In this document: positions 44,403 to 54,441 of the stretch, in pieces
Position numbering within the stretch: position 1 is the stretch's first letter
How the letters are laid out: every line of letters starts with the position of its first letter
Source: Zoogloea sp.
Lineage (GTDB): Bacteria; Pseudomonadota; Gammaproteobacteria; Burkholderiales; Rhodocyclaceae
NCBI GenBank assembly: GCA_016703645.1
Contig: JADJBR010000009.1
Coordinates: 549,935 to 613,934 of the forward strand
Length of the DNA stretch: 64,000 bases
Direction: 5' to 3'
The notes under the pieces: generated by a model
What the model saw: only the letters and a program-made list of their open reading frames with translations
Databases searched by the model: none
What the model was told of the DNA's origin: nothing
Translations under genes and position numbers: made by a program

Positions 44403-44878
44403 AGCCGACACTGCGCTTCCTGATGTCCGACCCGGCCCACTTCATCGCCCTGGGCTTTGGCTCCGGCCTGATGCCAAAAGGCCCCGGTACTGCCGGCACC
44501 CTGGTGGGCTGGCTGCTCTTTCCCTTCGTGCGTGCCCCCCTGTCCGACTCCCTGTTCGGCGGGCTGCTGCTGGCCAGCTTCCTGTTCGGCATCCTCGCCT
44601 GCGAGCGCACCGGACGCGCCCTCGGGGTCGCCGACCATGGCGGCATCGTCTGGGACGAGATCGTCGCCATCTGGCTGGTGCTGTGGCTCACGCCGCCGAC
44701 CCTCGCCTGGCAGGCCACCGCCTTTGTGCTTTTCCGCTTCTTCGACATCGTCAAGCCACCCCCCATCCGCTGGGTGGACGAACGCACCCGCGGTGGATTG
44801 GGCGTGATGTTCGATGATCTGCTGGCCGCTGGTTACACCCTGCTGATGCTGGCCCTGCTCGTGAGGTTAATCGCCTGA
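44399..44878 (+). CDS. pgpA: Phosphatidylglycerophosphatase A
   Basis: Inner-membrane phosphatase that makes phosphatidylglycerol from its phosphate. The product is 159 aa with four hydrophobic segments. Family motifs are HFIALGFGSGLMPKGPGTAGTL, DHGGIVWDEIVAIWLVL and FRFFDIVKPPPIRWVDE, with the acidic residues thought to bind metal. Overlaps thiL by 4 nt, and its stop shares a base with the pncC start (TGATG). Confidence 0.95.
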   Translation: MKPTLRFLMSDPAHFIALGFGSGLMPKGPGTAGTLVGWLLFPFVRAPLSDSLFGGLLLASFLFGILACERTGRALGVADHGGIVWDEIVAIWLVLWLTPPTLAWQATAFVLFRFFDIVKPPPIRWVDERTRGGLGVMFDDLLAAGYTLLMLALLVRLIA

Positions 44879-45363
44879 TGGATGCCCGCCTGGAAACCCT
44901 CTCCCGCCTCGTTGGCGAACACCTGCAGAGCCGCGGCTGGCGTCTCGCCACCGCCGAATCCTGCACCGGCGGCTGGGTCGCCGAGGTGGTTACCGCCACG
45001 GCCGGCAGTTCGACCTGGTTCGACTGCGGCTTCATCACTTATTCCAACGATGCCAAGTGCGCCCTGCTGGGCGTCTCGCCCATGACCCTGGCCCGCCACG
45101 GTGCCGTCAGCGAGCAGACCACCGCCGCCATGGTCAGGGGCACCCTGGAACGGGCCGAGGCCGATCTGGCCCTGTCCATCTCGGGCGTCGCCGGCCCCAC
45201 CGGCGGCTCGCCGGAAAAGCCCGTCGGCACCGTGTGCTTTGGCTGGGGGCGTACGGGTGAAACGCCGGGCACCGCCACCTGCCATTTCGATGGAGACAGG
45301 GAGTCCGTGCGCTACCAGGCCGTTGTCTTCGCCCTCGAAGAACTGCTACGCCGCTACGCCTGA
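44878..45363 (+). CDS. pncC: Nicotinamide-nucleotide amidase (CinA C-terminal family)
   Basis: Deamidates nicotinamide mononucleotide to nicotinate mononucleotide in the pyridine nucleotide salvage cycle. The product is 161 aa, the stand-alone CinA C-terminal domain without the MocF-like N-terminal half. Motifs: LATAESCTGGWVAEVVTATAGSS, with the catalytic Ser/Thr region, and ISGVAGPTGGSPEKPVGTVCFG. In many proteobacteria this gene stands just before recA, as here. The recA control region follows at once. Confidence 0.95.
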   Translation: MDARLETLSRLVGEHLQSRGWRLATAESCTGGWVAEVVTATAGSSTWFDCGFITYSNDAKCALLGVSPMTLARHGAVSEQTTAAMVRGTLERAEADLALSISGVAGPTGGSPEKPVGTVCFGWGRTGETPGTATCHFDGDRESVRYQAVVFALEELLRRYA

Positions 45364-45411
45364 AGGGCTGCAGCACAGCCTTCCGCGATGAAGGTAGACG
45401 TTCGCCAGGAA

Positions 45412-45427
45412 CTGTATAAAATAACAG
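45412..45427. promoter_or_regulatory. LexA (SOS) box upstream of recA
   Basis: CTGTATAAAATAACAG fits the CTGT-N8-ACAG consensus exactly, with an AT-rich centre. It lies 97 bp before the recA start, in the pncC-recA gap. A CATAAT -10-like hexamer sits further down at 45488-45493. Confidence 0.8.
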
Positions 45428-45523
45428 CACCGCGCAAGCACACTCTGTACCTGCTGCAGCGCGGCCACCCGCACGCAAACTCTGTGCCATAATCCCAAAA
45501 ACCTTTCAGCAAGGATCAGACAG

Positions 45524-46555
<1,032 letters not shown>

Positions 46556-46583
46556 AAGCCCCAAAGGCGAAGGCATCAGGTCG

Positions 46584-47033
46584 ATGGCCCGGAGTCTCCA
46601 TGAACGCGCCCTGCGCTGTCTGGCCCTGCGGGAACACTCGCGGCTCGAACTGGCCCGCAAGCTGGACGGGCTGGGCAGCCAGGACGAAGTCAACGCCGAG
46701 CTTGATCGCCTGGTCGAGCTGGGACTGCTCTCCGATGCCCGCTTCGCCGACGCCTACATCCGCGCCAAGGCTGGCCGTTTTGGCGCCAGCCGCCTGCGAG
46801 GGGAGCTCGTCAGGCGTGGCGTGGCCCAGGATCTGATTGCTTCGGCCCTCGATGGCAACGATGCCGACAGTGAATTCGACCGGGCCCGTGAGATCCATCA
46901 CCGAAAGTTCGCCACGCCCCCCGCAGACGCGCGAGAATGGGCACGGCAGGCGAGATTCCTTCAAGGTCGCGGCTTTTCAACCGAAATCATTCGTAGAGTC
47001 CTGAGAGAACACCCCGGCGATGAGCCTGCTTAA
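46584..47033 (+). CDS. recX: Regulatory protein RecX
   Basis: Inhibitor of RecA filament growth, 149 aa, built of repeated three-helix units: [55 protein letters not shown] and [37 protein letters not shown] 46584 is chosen; the frame is open further into recA but without family features. Its 3' end overlaps lptB by 14 nt. Confidence 0.94.
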   Translation: MARSLHERALRCLALREHSRLELARKLDGLGSQDEVNAELDRLVELGLLSDARFADAYIRAKAGRFGASRLRGELVRRGVAQDLIASALDGNDADSEFDRAREIHHRKFATPPADAREWARQARFLQGRGFSTEIIRRVLREHPGDEPA

Positions 47034-47742
47034 AGTCAGCAACCTGCGCAAGAAGTACAAGGCCCGCACCGTCGTTCATGACGTCTCCTTCGACGTCGGC
47101 AGCGGCGAGGTCGTCGGCCTGCTCGGCCCCAATGGCGCAGGCAAGACCACCTGTTTCTACATGATCGTCGGCTTGGTGGCCGCCGACGGGGGTGAGATCA
47201 CCCTTGATGACCAGGTTCTGACCCATCGCCCCATCCACCAGCGCGCACGTCTCGGCCTGTCCTACCTGCCCCAGGAAATGAGCGTGTTCCGCAAGCTCAC
47301 CGTAGCCGAGAACATCCAGGCGGTACTGGAGCTGCAGCACCACGGCAAGGCCCAGATTGCCGCGCGGCTCGACGAACTGCTGAACGAGCTGGGCATCGAA
47401 CACCTTCGCGACAGCACGGCCATTTCCCTGTCGGGTGGCGAACGGCGCCGCTGCGAGATCGCCCGCGCCCTCGCCACCGACCCGCGCCTGATCCTCCTCG
47501 ACGAGCCCTTCGCCGGCGTTGACCCCATCGCCGTGATCGACATCCAGAAGATCATCCGCTTCCTGAAGGACAAGGGTATCGGTGTCCTGATCACCGACCA
47601 CAACGTCCGCGAAACCCTCGGCATCTGCGACCGCGCATTCATCATCAACGCCGGTGAGGTACTGGCCAGTGGCCGCCCCGACGAGATCGTCCATAACGAG
47701 CAGGTCCGTCAGGTCTACCTTGGCGAGCACTTCAGGCTCTGA
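47020..47742 (+). CDS. lptB: Lipopolysaccharide export ABC transporter ATPase LptB
   Basis: Cytoplasmic ATPase that powers LPS extraction by LptFGC. The product is 240 aa: Walker [10 protein letters not shown] (36-44), Q-loop YLPQEMSVF, signature LSGGERRR, Walker [14 protein letters not shown] and switch H in LITDHNVRE. The lptA/lptC genes that usually precede it are not here; instead recX overlaps its start by 14 nt. It is followed by rpoN, the standard proteobacterial neighbour, 15 nt downstream. Confidence 0.97.
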   Translation: MSLLKVSNLRKKYKARTVVHDVSFDVGSGEVVGLLGPNGAGKTTCFYMIVGLVAADGGEITLDDQVLTHRPIHQRARLGLSYLPQEMSVFRKLTVAENIQAVLELQHHGKAQIAARLDELLNELGIEHLRDSTAISLSGGERRRCEIARALATDPRLILLDEPFAGVDPIAVIDIQKIIRFLKDKGIGVLITDHNVRETLGICDRAFIINAGEVLASGRPDEIVHNEQVRQVYLGEHFRL

Positions 47743-47757
47743 GCACCGAGACGACTC

Positions 47758-49221
47758 ATGAAGCCCAGCCTCCAGCTCAAACTTTCCCAGCATCTGGCAC
47801 TGACGCCACAGCTACAGCAGTCCATCAAGCTGCTCCAGCTCTCCACCCTCGAGCTCAATCAGGAGATCGAGAAGATCCTGCTTGAAAACCCCATGCTCGA
47901 ACGGGAGGAGCCCGAGGGTGACCTGGGCTCCAGTCGGGCAGAGCCCCCGGGCCCGGTAGCGCCCGCCGGCAGCGAAGCAGCCCACGAACGGGATCAGGAA
48001 CAGTCCCGGGACGCGGACCGGGAGCGGGAGCCTGACCAGGACTTCGACAACAGCGGCGAAGCCGGCGAGTGGATGGCCGCAGGCAGTGGCAACGGCCAGC
48101 GGGACGACGACGACGACACTGATTTTCAGGAGTTCCAGGCGGCCGTCCCCTCGCTGCGCGACCACCTGGATGCCCAGGTGGCCCTGACGCCCCTGTCTGA
48201 CCGGGACAGGGCCCTGGTGCGCTTCCTCATCGAGGCACTCGACGATGACGGTTATCTCAGCCAGGACCTCGAAGACCTCCTGCCCCTGCTGCCCTCGGAG
48301 CTGGGGTTCGAACTCGATGACCTCAACATCGCCCTGCGCCAGATCCAGAGCCTCGACCCGGCCGGGATAGGCGCCACCGACGTGGGCCAGTGCCTGGCCC
48401 TGCAGCTACGCACGCTGCCGCCCAGCGAGGTACGCCAATTGGCCCTCGCCATCGTCGCAGAGCACCTGGAACTCCTCGCCGCCCGGGATTTCCTCAAGCT
48501 GAAGCGTGCGCTGCGCTGCAACGATGATTCCCTGCGCGAAGCCCACAACCTGATCCTCGGGCTCAATCCCCGCCCGGGCGCCCAGTTCTCCCAGGCTGAC
48601 ACCCGTTACGTGGTACCGGATGTGGTGGTGCGCAAGGTCCGCAACGCCTGGGTGGTCGGCCTCAACCCCGACGCCATGCCACGGCTGCGCATCAATCAGC
48701 TGTATGCCCAGATCCTGCGGGACAACCGCGGTGCCAGCGGTTCCCTGTCCAGCCACCTGCAGGAGGCCCGCTGGCTGATCAAGAATGTGCAGCAGCGTTT
48801 CGAAACCATCCAGCGTGTGTCGCAAGCGATCGTTGACCGCCAGCGTCAGTTCTTCGATTATGGCGATGTGGCAATGCGCCCGCTTACCCTGCGGGAAATC
48901 GCCGAGCAGCTGGACCTACACGAGTCCACCGTCTCGCGGGTGACCACCCAAAAGTACATGGCCACACCACGAGGCATTTTCGAGTTCAAGTATTTCTTCG
49001 GCAGTCACGTCGCCACCGACAGCGGTGGTGCTGCCTCCTCGACGGCGATTCGGGCGCTGATTCGCCAGCTCGTGGGTGCGGAAGACAAGAGGAAACCCTT
49101 GTCCGACGCCAAGATTGCCGAGTTGTTGGGCCAGCAGGGTATCGTGGTCGCTCGACGGACGATTGCAAAGTACCGCGAGTCCCTCGACATCCCGCCGGTC
49201 AGTCTGCGCAAAACCATCTGA
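47758..49221 (+). CDS. rpoN: RNA polymerase sigma-54 factor
   Basis: Alternative sigma factor of 487 aa that needs AAA+ activators. Region I is Gln/Leu-rich (LKLSQHLALTPQLQQSIKLLQLS), region II is strongly acidic (about 50-125), then the core-binding domain, the helix-turn-helix around LTLREIAEQLDLHESTVSRVT, and the RpoN box ARRTIAKYRE near the C-terminus for -24 recognition. Complete. A matching promoter exists in this window before the PEP-CTERM gene. Confidence 0.98.
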   Translation: MKPSLQLKLSQHLALTPQLQQSIKLLQLSTLELNQEIEKILLENPMLEREEPEGDLGSSRAEPPGPVAPAGSEAAHERDQEQSRDADREREPDQDFDNSGEAGEWMAAGSGNGQRDDDDDTDFQEFQAAVPSLRDHLDAQVALTPLSDRDRALVRFLIEALDDDGYLSQDLEDLLPLLPSELGFELDDLNIALRQIQSLDPAGIGATDVGQCLALQLRTLPPSEVRQLALAIVAEHLELLAARDFLKLKRALRCNDDSLREAHNLILGLNPRPGAQFSQADTRYVVPDVVVRKVRNAWVVGLNPDAMPRLRINQLYAQILRDNRGASGSLSSHLQEARWLIKNVQQRFETIQRVSQAIVDRQRQFFDYGDVAMRPLTLREIAEQLDLHESTVSRVTTQKYMATPRGIFEFKYFFGSHVATDSGGAASSTAIRALIRQLVGAEDKRKPLSDAKIAELLGQQGIVVARRTIAKYRESLDIPPVSLRKTI

Positions 49222-49237
49222 CAGAAAGGTAGCAACC

Positions 49238-49561
49238 ATGAACCTCAACATCACGGGGCATCACGTCGAAGTCACGCCGGCGATCCGCGAGTACGTCACC
49301 TCCAAGCTCGACCGCGTGATCCGTCATTTTGACAACGTTACCAGCGTCGGCGTGATCCTTTCGGTGGAAAAGCTGCGTCAGAAGGCTGAAGTCACTGTTC
49401 ACGTGCGGGGCAAGGACATCCATGTCGAAAGCGAAGATTCCGACATGTACGCCGCCATCGATGCCCTCACCGACAAGCTGGATCGTCAGGTCCTGAAGTA
49501 CAAGGACAAGGTCTCCGACCACGGTCACGATGCGTTGAAGCACCACGCTGCCGAATCCTGA
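49238..49561 (+). CDS. hpf: Ribosome hibernation promoting factor (short HPF/YfiA family)
   Basis: Product of 107 aa, the short-type factor that occupies the ribosomal A/P sites and helps 100S dimer formation in stationary phase. MNLNITGHHVEVTPAIREYV, with VHVRGKDIHVESEDSDMYAAIDALTDKLDRQV, is diagnostic. ATG 49238 is preceded by an AGAAAGG ribosome site. It follows rpoN by 16 nt, the usual arrangement. Confidence 0.97.
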   Translation: MNLNITGHHVEVTPAIREYVTSKLDRVIRHFDNVTSVGVILSVEKLRQKAEVTVHVRGKDIHVESEDSDMYAAIDALTDKLDRQVLKYKDKVSDHGHDALKHHAAES

Positions 49562-49605
49562 TTCGTCTGCGCAAGTAATCCCGTTTTCCCCGGGACCGTT
49601 GTGGC

Positions 49606-49611
49606 TATAAT
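49606..49611 (+). promoter_or_regulatory. Candidate -10 element for ptsN-hprK
   Basis: A perfect TATAAT in the hpf-ptsN gap, 108 bp before the ptsN start. The expected -35 position (GTTTTC) is weak. It may give ptsN-hprK expression independent of rpoN. Confidence 0.4.
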
Positions 49612-49719
49612 GCGCCCCAGTTGACACAACGGCCCCGGCGGCCCGAGCCTCCGGATCCCCTGAATCGCCCTTCATCGGAAACCTGTGTCGGTCCTTGCCG
49701 TCTGCAGGAGAGTCCACGC

Positions 49720-50205
49720 ATGAATCTCATCGCCAAATTACTGCCGCCGGCCAATGTGGTCGTCGGACTCGAGGCGAGCAGCAAGAAGCGCGCTTTCGAG
49801 CAAGCGGGCCTGCTGTTCGAGAACAACCACGGAATCGGCCGAAGCACGGTCTTCGACAGCCTTTTCGCCCGGGAGAAGCTCGGCTCCACCGGGTTGGGGC
49901 AGGGTATCGCCATTCCCCACGGCCGCATCAAGGGCCTGAAGGACGCCCTCGGCGCCTTCATCCGGCTCGCCGAGCCCGTTCCCTTCGATGCGCCCGACGG
50001 GCGCCCTGTTTCCCTGCTGTTCGTACTGCTGGTGCCCGAACAGGCCAACGAGCACCATCTGCAACTGCTTTCCGAGCTTGCCCAGATGTTCAGTGACCGC
50101 ACGTTCCGCGAGCAGCTCCTGAGCGCTCCGGACGCACTGGCCGCCCATGCCCTCTTCGCCCACTGGGGAAGCGATGCGTCAGACAACAGTAGCGCGGCTG
50201 TTTGA
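49720..50205 (+). CDS. ptsN: PTS IIA-like nitrogen-regulatory protein PtsN
   Basis: EIIA(Ntr) of the nitrogen-related phosphotransferase chain, 161 aa. The phosphorylated histidine is H67 in LGQGIAIPHGRIKG. In other proteobacteria it modulates potassium transport and sensor kinases. ATG 49720 is preceded by GCAGGAGAG. It overlaps hprK by 32 nt, so the two are coupled. Confidence 0.96.
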   Translation: MNLIAKLLPPANVVVGLEASSKKRAFEQAGLLFENNHGIGRSTVFDSLFAREKLGSTGLGQGIAIPHGRIKGLKDALGAFIRLAEPVPFDAPDGRPVSLLFVLLVPEQANEHHLQLLSELAQMFSDRTFREQLLSAPDALAAHALFAHWGSDASDNSSAAV

Positions 50206-51109
50206 CGACAATCTCGAACGCCTGAGGCTGCGGCACATCTGCGGCAGCCTCGCCACCCGCATTTCGGTTTCCGAAGACCGCATCTGGCCTGCCGACATGG
50301 TTGGCCACCTGAACCTGATCCACCCCGACCGCCTGCAGATCCTGGGCACCTCCGAAATTGCCTGGGCCCGGCGCCAGACCCGGGAAAAGGTCATCCACCA
50401 CGTTCGGGAAATTCTCTCCTTTGCCCCCCCTGCGCTCATTGTTGCGGACGATGAGGATATCCCGAGCATCATCCGCACCCTTTGTGCCAACGAGGACGTG
50501 GCGCTGTTTGCGAGCCCCCTGCCGGCGGCCAACATCATCGACCACCTGCGCAGCTATCTGTCCCGCAAGCTGGCCGAACGGGTGGCCCTGCACGGGGTGC
50601 TGATGGACGTGCTGGGGATCGGTGTGTTCATCACCGGCGACTCCGGTGCCGGTAAGTCGGAACTCGCCCTTGAGCTGATTTCCCGGGGGCACGGGCTGGT
50701 TGCCGACGATATTGTCGAGTTCTCCCGCATCGCCCCAAACGTGCTTGAGGGCCGTTGCCCCGAGTTGCTCCAGGACGTGATCGAGGTTCGGGGCCTGGGC
50801 ATCCTGAATATCCGCACGATCTTTGGCGAAACGGCCTGCCGGCGCAAGATGAAGCTCAAGCTGGTGGTCCATCTGCAGCGCCGTCAGCCGGGTCAGGAGG
50901 ACCCGCTGCGCCTCAGTCATGATGCCGAGGAACAGCTGATCCTTGGCATTCCCGTGCGGCGGGCGATCCTTCCCGTCGCTGCCGGACGTAACCTCGCGGT
51001 GCTGCTCGAAGCCGCAGTGCGCTCCACCATCCTGCTCCTGCGCGGCATCGACTCCACCCAGGAGTTCATAGACCGTCAGCGCAGGGCCATGGAAGAAAAC
51101 GGGATCTGA
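50174..51109 (+). CDS. hprK: HPr kinase/phosphorylase
   Basis: Phosphorylates or dephosphorylates HPr (or NPr) on a serine. The product is 311 aa. N-terminal half (residues 1-130) of HprK_N type; C-terminal P-loop GDSGAGKS at 155-162, followed by RGHGLVADD and the signature region EVRGLGILNIRTIFG, then the HPr-contact C-terminus. ATG 50174 fits the family start and lies inside the end of ptsN. The gene after it is psiF, not the rapZ often seen in this position. Confidence 0.96.
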   Translation: MRQTTVARLFDDNLERLRLRHICGSLATRISVSEDRIWPADMVGHLNLIHPDRLQILGTSEIAWARRQTREKVIHHVREILSFAPPALIVADDEDIPSIIRTLCANEDVALFASPLPAANIIDHLRSYLSRKLAERVALHGVLMDVLGIGVFITGDSGAGKSELALELISRGHGLVADDIVEFSRIAPNVLEGRCPELLQDVIEVRGLGILNIRTIFGETACRRKMKLKLVVHLQRRQPGQEDPLRLSHDAEEQLILGIPVRRAILPVAAGRNLAVLLEAAVRSTILLLRGIDSTQEFIDRQRRAMEENGI

Positions 51110-51254
51110 CGCCAAAGGGGCACAACACTGCAAAAATGTGTGGCAAACCGGGCCTATTTGCGGCGCCTCCCCACTGGCCGTCAACGCCTTGGCACATGGC
51201 CCGTTTATGATGCTGTCGCAGTTCCCGATAACCCTTCCTACGAGGAGTGGCTTG

Positions 51255-51542
51255 ATGAAGAAGATGTTCCTGAGCGTCGCCGTTACCCTGTTCGCCGCCA
51301 GCCTGGCCCCTGCCGCCCTCGCGGCCGGCGCACAGCAGAACAAGATGAAGGAGTGCAATGCCTCCGCCGGCGAAAAGAAAGGCGATGAGCGCAAGGCCTA
51401 CATGAAGGAATGCCTGTCCGCCAAACCGGCCAAGACCACTCAGCAGGACAAGATGAAATCCTGCAACAAGGAAGCCGGCGAAAAGACCCTCAAGGGCGAC
51501 GACCGCAAGAAGTTCATGAGCGAGTGCCTGAAGGCAAACTGA
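51255..51542 (+). CDS. psiF: PsiF-repeat exported protein
   Basis: Periplasmic protein of 95 aa with signal peptide 1-23 (ending APAALA-AG) and two PsiF repeats: QNKMKECNASAGEKKGDERKAYMKECL and QDKMKSCNKEAGE..., each with two Cys. E. coli psiF is phosphate-starvation induced; function is unknown. ATG 51255 has a GAGGAG ribosome site 9 nt upstream. A strong hairpin terminator follows. Confidence 0.92.
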   Translation: MKKMFLSVAVTLFAASLAPAALAAGAQQNKMKECNASAGEKKGDERKAYMKECLSAKPAKTTQQDKMKSCNKEAGEKTLKGDDRKKFMSECLKAN

Positions 51543-51562
51543 TCTGCCTTTGCCATTCGCAC

Positions 51563-51586
51563 GAAGGGCCGCATCTGCGGCCCTTC
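51563..51586. terminator. Bidirectional terminator, psiF / FHA gene
   Basis: Perfect 10-bp stem GAAGGGCCGC/GCGGCCCTTC with loop ATCT, between two convergent genes (stops at 51542 and 51617). Confidence 0.85.
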
Positions 51587-51616
51587 TGCATTTCAGCGAC
51601 CCATGGCGCCCGTATG

Positions 51617-52477
51617 TCAGTCGACGGCGAAGGCCACCGCATCGGACATATTTTCAGCCGGGGAGAAACCACAGCCGATATGCCCCTTTTCCCCCAGGAT
51701 GAACTCATCGCGCTTGATGCAGTGCTCCGGGTTGCCTTCCTCCAGGAGGTAGGTGCCGTTGGTGCTGGAATCGGCCAGATAGAAAAGGCCACTACGCAGT
51801 TCGATGCGGGCGTGTTGCCTGGACACCCGAGGATCGGCGACGACGATGTCGTTGCCCGTTTCACGCCCGAAGAGCAAGGTGGGATGGGCAGCGTCGATCA
51901 GCCAGTTCTGCCCCCGAAAGCTCACCCGCATCTGCTTGAGGGCCTGCGCCGCCTCTTGGCGCAACTCGGCGGGCGTGGGCGGCGGGAGATCTCCGAGTTC
52001 GAGAGTCGGAAACGGAACACCCGTGTTCTCCTCCAGGCGACTGAGCATGCGACGCATGGAAGGCGACAGAACCTCGCTGAACCGCTCCGATACGGATATG
52101 GAGTCGGGATTGTGGCCGGCAACCAGCCTGGCCGCCATCGCCTCGACTTCCTCCTCGGCGTCCCTGGCTTCCGCGTCCAGCACCACCCCGGCCCGCAGGA
52201 CAAGCTTGATGCCACTCATGGGAGGCAGCGCCCGCACCCGCTCGCGCATCTCGCGAGCCGCCAGCAGGGCCGAATCGGCTTCAGGAAAACGGGCTACCAG
52301 TGCATCCGGTAGCAGCTTGAGGTCATTCGCCGAATAGGCCTCCGCGCAACGGGACATACGGTTCAGACAGCGCTCGACCGCATAGCCCGCTTCGGCTTCG
52401 CCAAGCTTCACGGCAAGGCGCGCTCCGCCGGCCACATCGGCATACAACAGGCACGCGGCGGAGGGACGCTCAGTCAT
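51617..52477 (-). CDS. Cyclase-homology/FHA-domain protein
   Basis: Soluble protein of 286 aa. Residues about 6-165 resemble a class III nucleotide cyclase: CLLYADVAGGARLAVKLGE matches the first metal-Asp segment and LKLLPDALVARFP the second, with Lys four residues before its Asp. The catalytic Asn is replaced by Glu (VEAMAARL where VNxAxR is expected), and sequence between the motifs is short, so activity is doubtful. Residues about 195-270 form an FHA phosphothreonine-binding domain (LLFGRETGNDIVV, RVSRQHARIEL, SSTNGTYL). It probably acts as a regulatory or scaffold protein; no kinase partner is adjacent. Confidence 0.85.
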   Translation of the reverse strand: MTERPSAACLLYADVAGGARLAVKLGEAEAGYAVERCLNRMSRCAEAYSANDLKLLPDALVARFPEADSALLAAREMRERVRALPPMSGIKLVLRAGVVLDAEARDAEEEVEAMAARLVAGHNPDSISVSERFSEVLSPSMRRMLSRLEENTGVPFPTLELGDLPPPTPAELRQEAAQALKQMRVSFRGQNWLIDAAHPTLLFGRETGNDIVVADPRVSRQHARIELRSGLFYLADSSTNGTYLLEEGNPEHCIKRDEFILGEKGHIGCGFSPAENMSDAVAFAVD

Positions 52478-52574
52478 TTCTCACAGACTCCGGCAACGGG
52501 GCTTGACGAGTCGCCTGGCGCGGGGCGCGCAAGTCCGGGAAGATTCCGGCACGGGCGAGGGGACAGGGTTGACA

Positions 52575-53513
52575 CTAGCTTCTCCACGCTCCGATGGGAA
52601 TTGCCACCGGGTCGACCAAGGATTCGGGCATGTCGGGATTGTCGAAGACCACATCGCCCTGATCAACCTCCGTCTCACACGACACACCCTTGAAATCGAA
52701 AAGGGCGTTGTCGGCCAGATGGGATGGCACCACGTTCTTCATGGCGGTGGCGATGGACACGATGCGCCCCGGGAAGCGGGCATCCCAATCGCGCAGCATG
52801 GCCTTGATCTGCTTGCGCTGGGCGTTCTCCTGGCTGCCGCAAAGATTGCAGGGAATGATCGGATACTCCATACCACGGGCAAAGCGCTCGATATCCTTCT
52901 CGGAACAATAGGCCAGCGGCCGGATCACCACATTCTGCCGATCATCGCTGACCAGCTTGGGCGGCATGGATTTCATCTTGCCACCGAAAAACATGTTGAG
53001 AAACAGCGTTTCGATCATGTCATCACGGTGATGGCCGAGGGCGATCTTGGTAGCACCAAGCTCCTTTGCCGTCCGATAGATGATGCCCCGGCGCAGGCGG
53101 GAACACAGGGAGCAGGTGGTCTTGCCCTCCGGGATCTTGTCCTTCACGATCTTGTAGGTGTTCTCGGTAACAATGCGGTATTCAACACCGATGGACTCAA
53201 AGTAAGCCGGCAACACGTGGTCAGGGAACCCGGGCTGCTTCTGATCCAGGTTCATGGCCACGATACGGAAGTCGATCGGGGCTCTTTCGCGCAGGGCGAG
53301 AAGAATGGACAGCAGGGTGAAGGAATCCTTGCCCCCCGAAACACAGACCATCACCACATCCCCGTCGGCAATCATGCCGTAGTCGCCGATGGCCTCACCA
53401 ACCTTGCGCTCCAAGTGTTTCTTGAGGCGTAGAAAGGTGTTCGACAGGCGGGACTCCTTCTCCGGGATGGGGTCTACGGACAGAATATCGGGTGCAGCCA
53501 CTACATGTTCCAT
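52575..53513 (-). CDS. ttcA: tRNA 2-thiocytidine biosynthesis protein TtcA
   Basis: Fe-S dependent enzyme that thiolates C32 of tRNAs. The product is 312 aa. PP-loop SGGKDS at 59-64 for ATP, and the two cluster-binding CxxC motifs TTCSLC (C134, C137) and PCNLC (C222, C225). ATG 53513 is preferred over an in-frame ATG at 53555, because a perfect TATAAT lies between them. The next upstream gene on this strand is a pteridine-reductase-like SDR. Confidence 0.96.
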   Translation of the reverse strand: MEHVVAAPDILSVDPIPEKESRLSNTFLRLKKHLERKVGEAIGDYGMIADGDVVMVCVSGGKDSFTLLSILLALRERAPIDFRIVAMNLDQKQPGFPDHVLPAYFESIGVEYRIVTENTYKIVKDKIPEGKTTCSLCSRLRRGIIYRTAKELGATKIALGHHRDDMIETLFLNMFFGGKMKSMPPKLVSDDRQNVVIRPLAYCSEKDIERFARGMEYPIIPCNLCGSQENAQRKQIKAMLRDWDARFPGRIVSIATAMKNVVPSHLADNALFDFKGVSCETEVDQGDVVFDNPDMPESLVDPVAIPIGAWRS

Positions 53514-53531
53514 GTCAATCCAGTTGAGCAG

Positions 53532-53537
53532 ATTATA
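53532..53537 (-). promoter_or_regulatory. Candidate -10 element of ttcA
   Basis: Perfect TATAAT on the minus strand, 18 nt before the chosen ttcA start; the -35 region is not convincing. It supports ATG 53513 as the start. Confidence 0.4.
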
Positions 53538-53581
53538 GTCCGACCGAATATCCACACGGCCGGCGCAAAGTGTAAAACAAA

Positions 53582-54331
53582 CTACAGATGGGCACTGCGC
53601 CCCCCATCCACAGCAATGATCTGCCCGGTGATGTAAGGGGCATCAAAAAACAGGAAAGCCACCGTCCGGGCGATGTCCGACGGCGCGCCGGTCCTGCCTA
53701 GCAGGGTGTGGCGGACGATGGCTTCACGCTCGGCCGAGGGAAACTGCCCGTCGTCCGGCCACTCGATGGCTCCGGGCGCCACGCCATTGACGCGCACCTG
53801 CGGTGCCAGCTCAAGGGCCAGGGCACGGGTCAGCCCAAGCAGGCCCGCCTTGGCGGCGGAATACAAGGGATACCCCTTGAGCGGGCGCTCGGCATGGATA
53901 TCCACGATATTGATGATAGCCCCGCCACTCGCCTTGAGATGGGGCGCGGCCGCCTGGGACAGGAACAAGGGCGCCTTGAGGTTGGAGCCGATCAAATCAA
54001 ACCAGGCCGCCTCGTCGATCTCGCCCAGTGCGGTGGGAAAGAAGCTGGATGCGTTGTTCACCAGGCCGTCCAGCCGCCCGAAATGGTCCACCACGGTCGA
54101 TACCAGACCCGGCAACGCCGTCGTATCGAGGAGGTCGGCCTGCAGAACAAGGGCCGAACCCGGTCGCTCGGCGTTGAAACCCGCAGCAAGGGCCTCGGCA
54201 TCCGCGGCAGAACTGCGGCAATGCAGGGCCACCCGGGCTCCGATGGCGTGCAGATGCCGGGCGATCTCCGCACCGACACGCCGGGCACCACCTGTCACCA
54301 GCACGACCGGAGCAATGGAGTGAGTGTTCAT
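53582..54331 (-). CDS. Short-chain dehydrogenase, pteridine reductase/FolM-like
   Basis: NADPH-dependent reductase of 249 aa. The cofactor motif TGGARRVG (13-20) has the TGx3RxG form typical of pteridine reductases and FolM rather than the common TGxxxGIG. The catalytic Tyr and Lys are in [14 protein letters not shown], and NNAS is present. It would reduce dihydrobiopterin or dihydrofolate-like substrates. It lies 68 nt upstream of ttcA on the same strand and divergent from the MidA-like methyltransferase gene, an arrangement I recall from other betaproteobacteria. Confidence 0.85.
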   Translation of the reverse strand: MNTHSIAPVVLVTGGARRVGAEIARHLHAIGARVALHCRSSAADAEALAAGFNAERPGSALVLQADLLDTTALPGLVSTVVDHFGRLDGLVNNASSFFPTALGEIDEAAWFDLIGSNLKAPLFLSQAAAPHLKASGGAIINIVDIHAERPLKGYPLYSAAKAGLLGLTRALALELAPQVRVNGVAPGAIEWPDDGQFPSAEREAIVRHTLLGRTGAPSDIARTVAFLFFDAPYITGQIIAVDGGRSAHL

Positions 54332-54441
54332 CTGTCCCAGAAGGAATTCAACGGCAAGGAAGGCAATGATACGGTGCCTGAGCCCGGCCGGGGCGCTCGC
54401 CGGGACGGGTAGAATGCGGGCTTTGCCCCTGGTCCAAGCCC

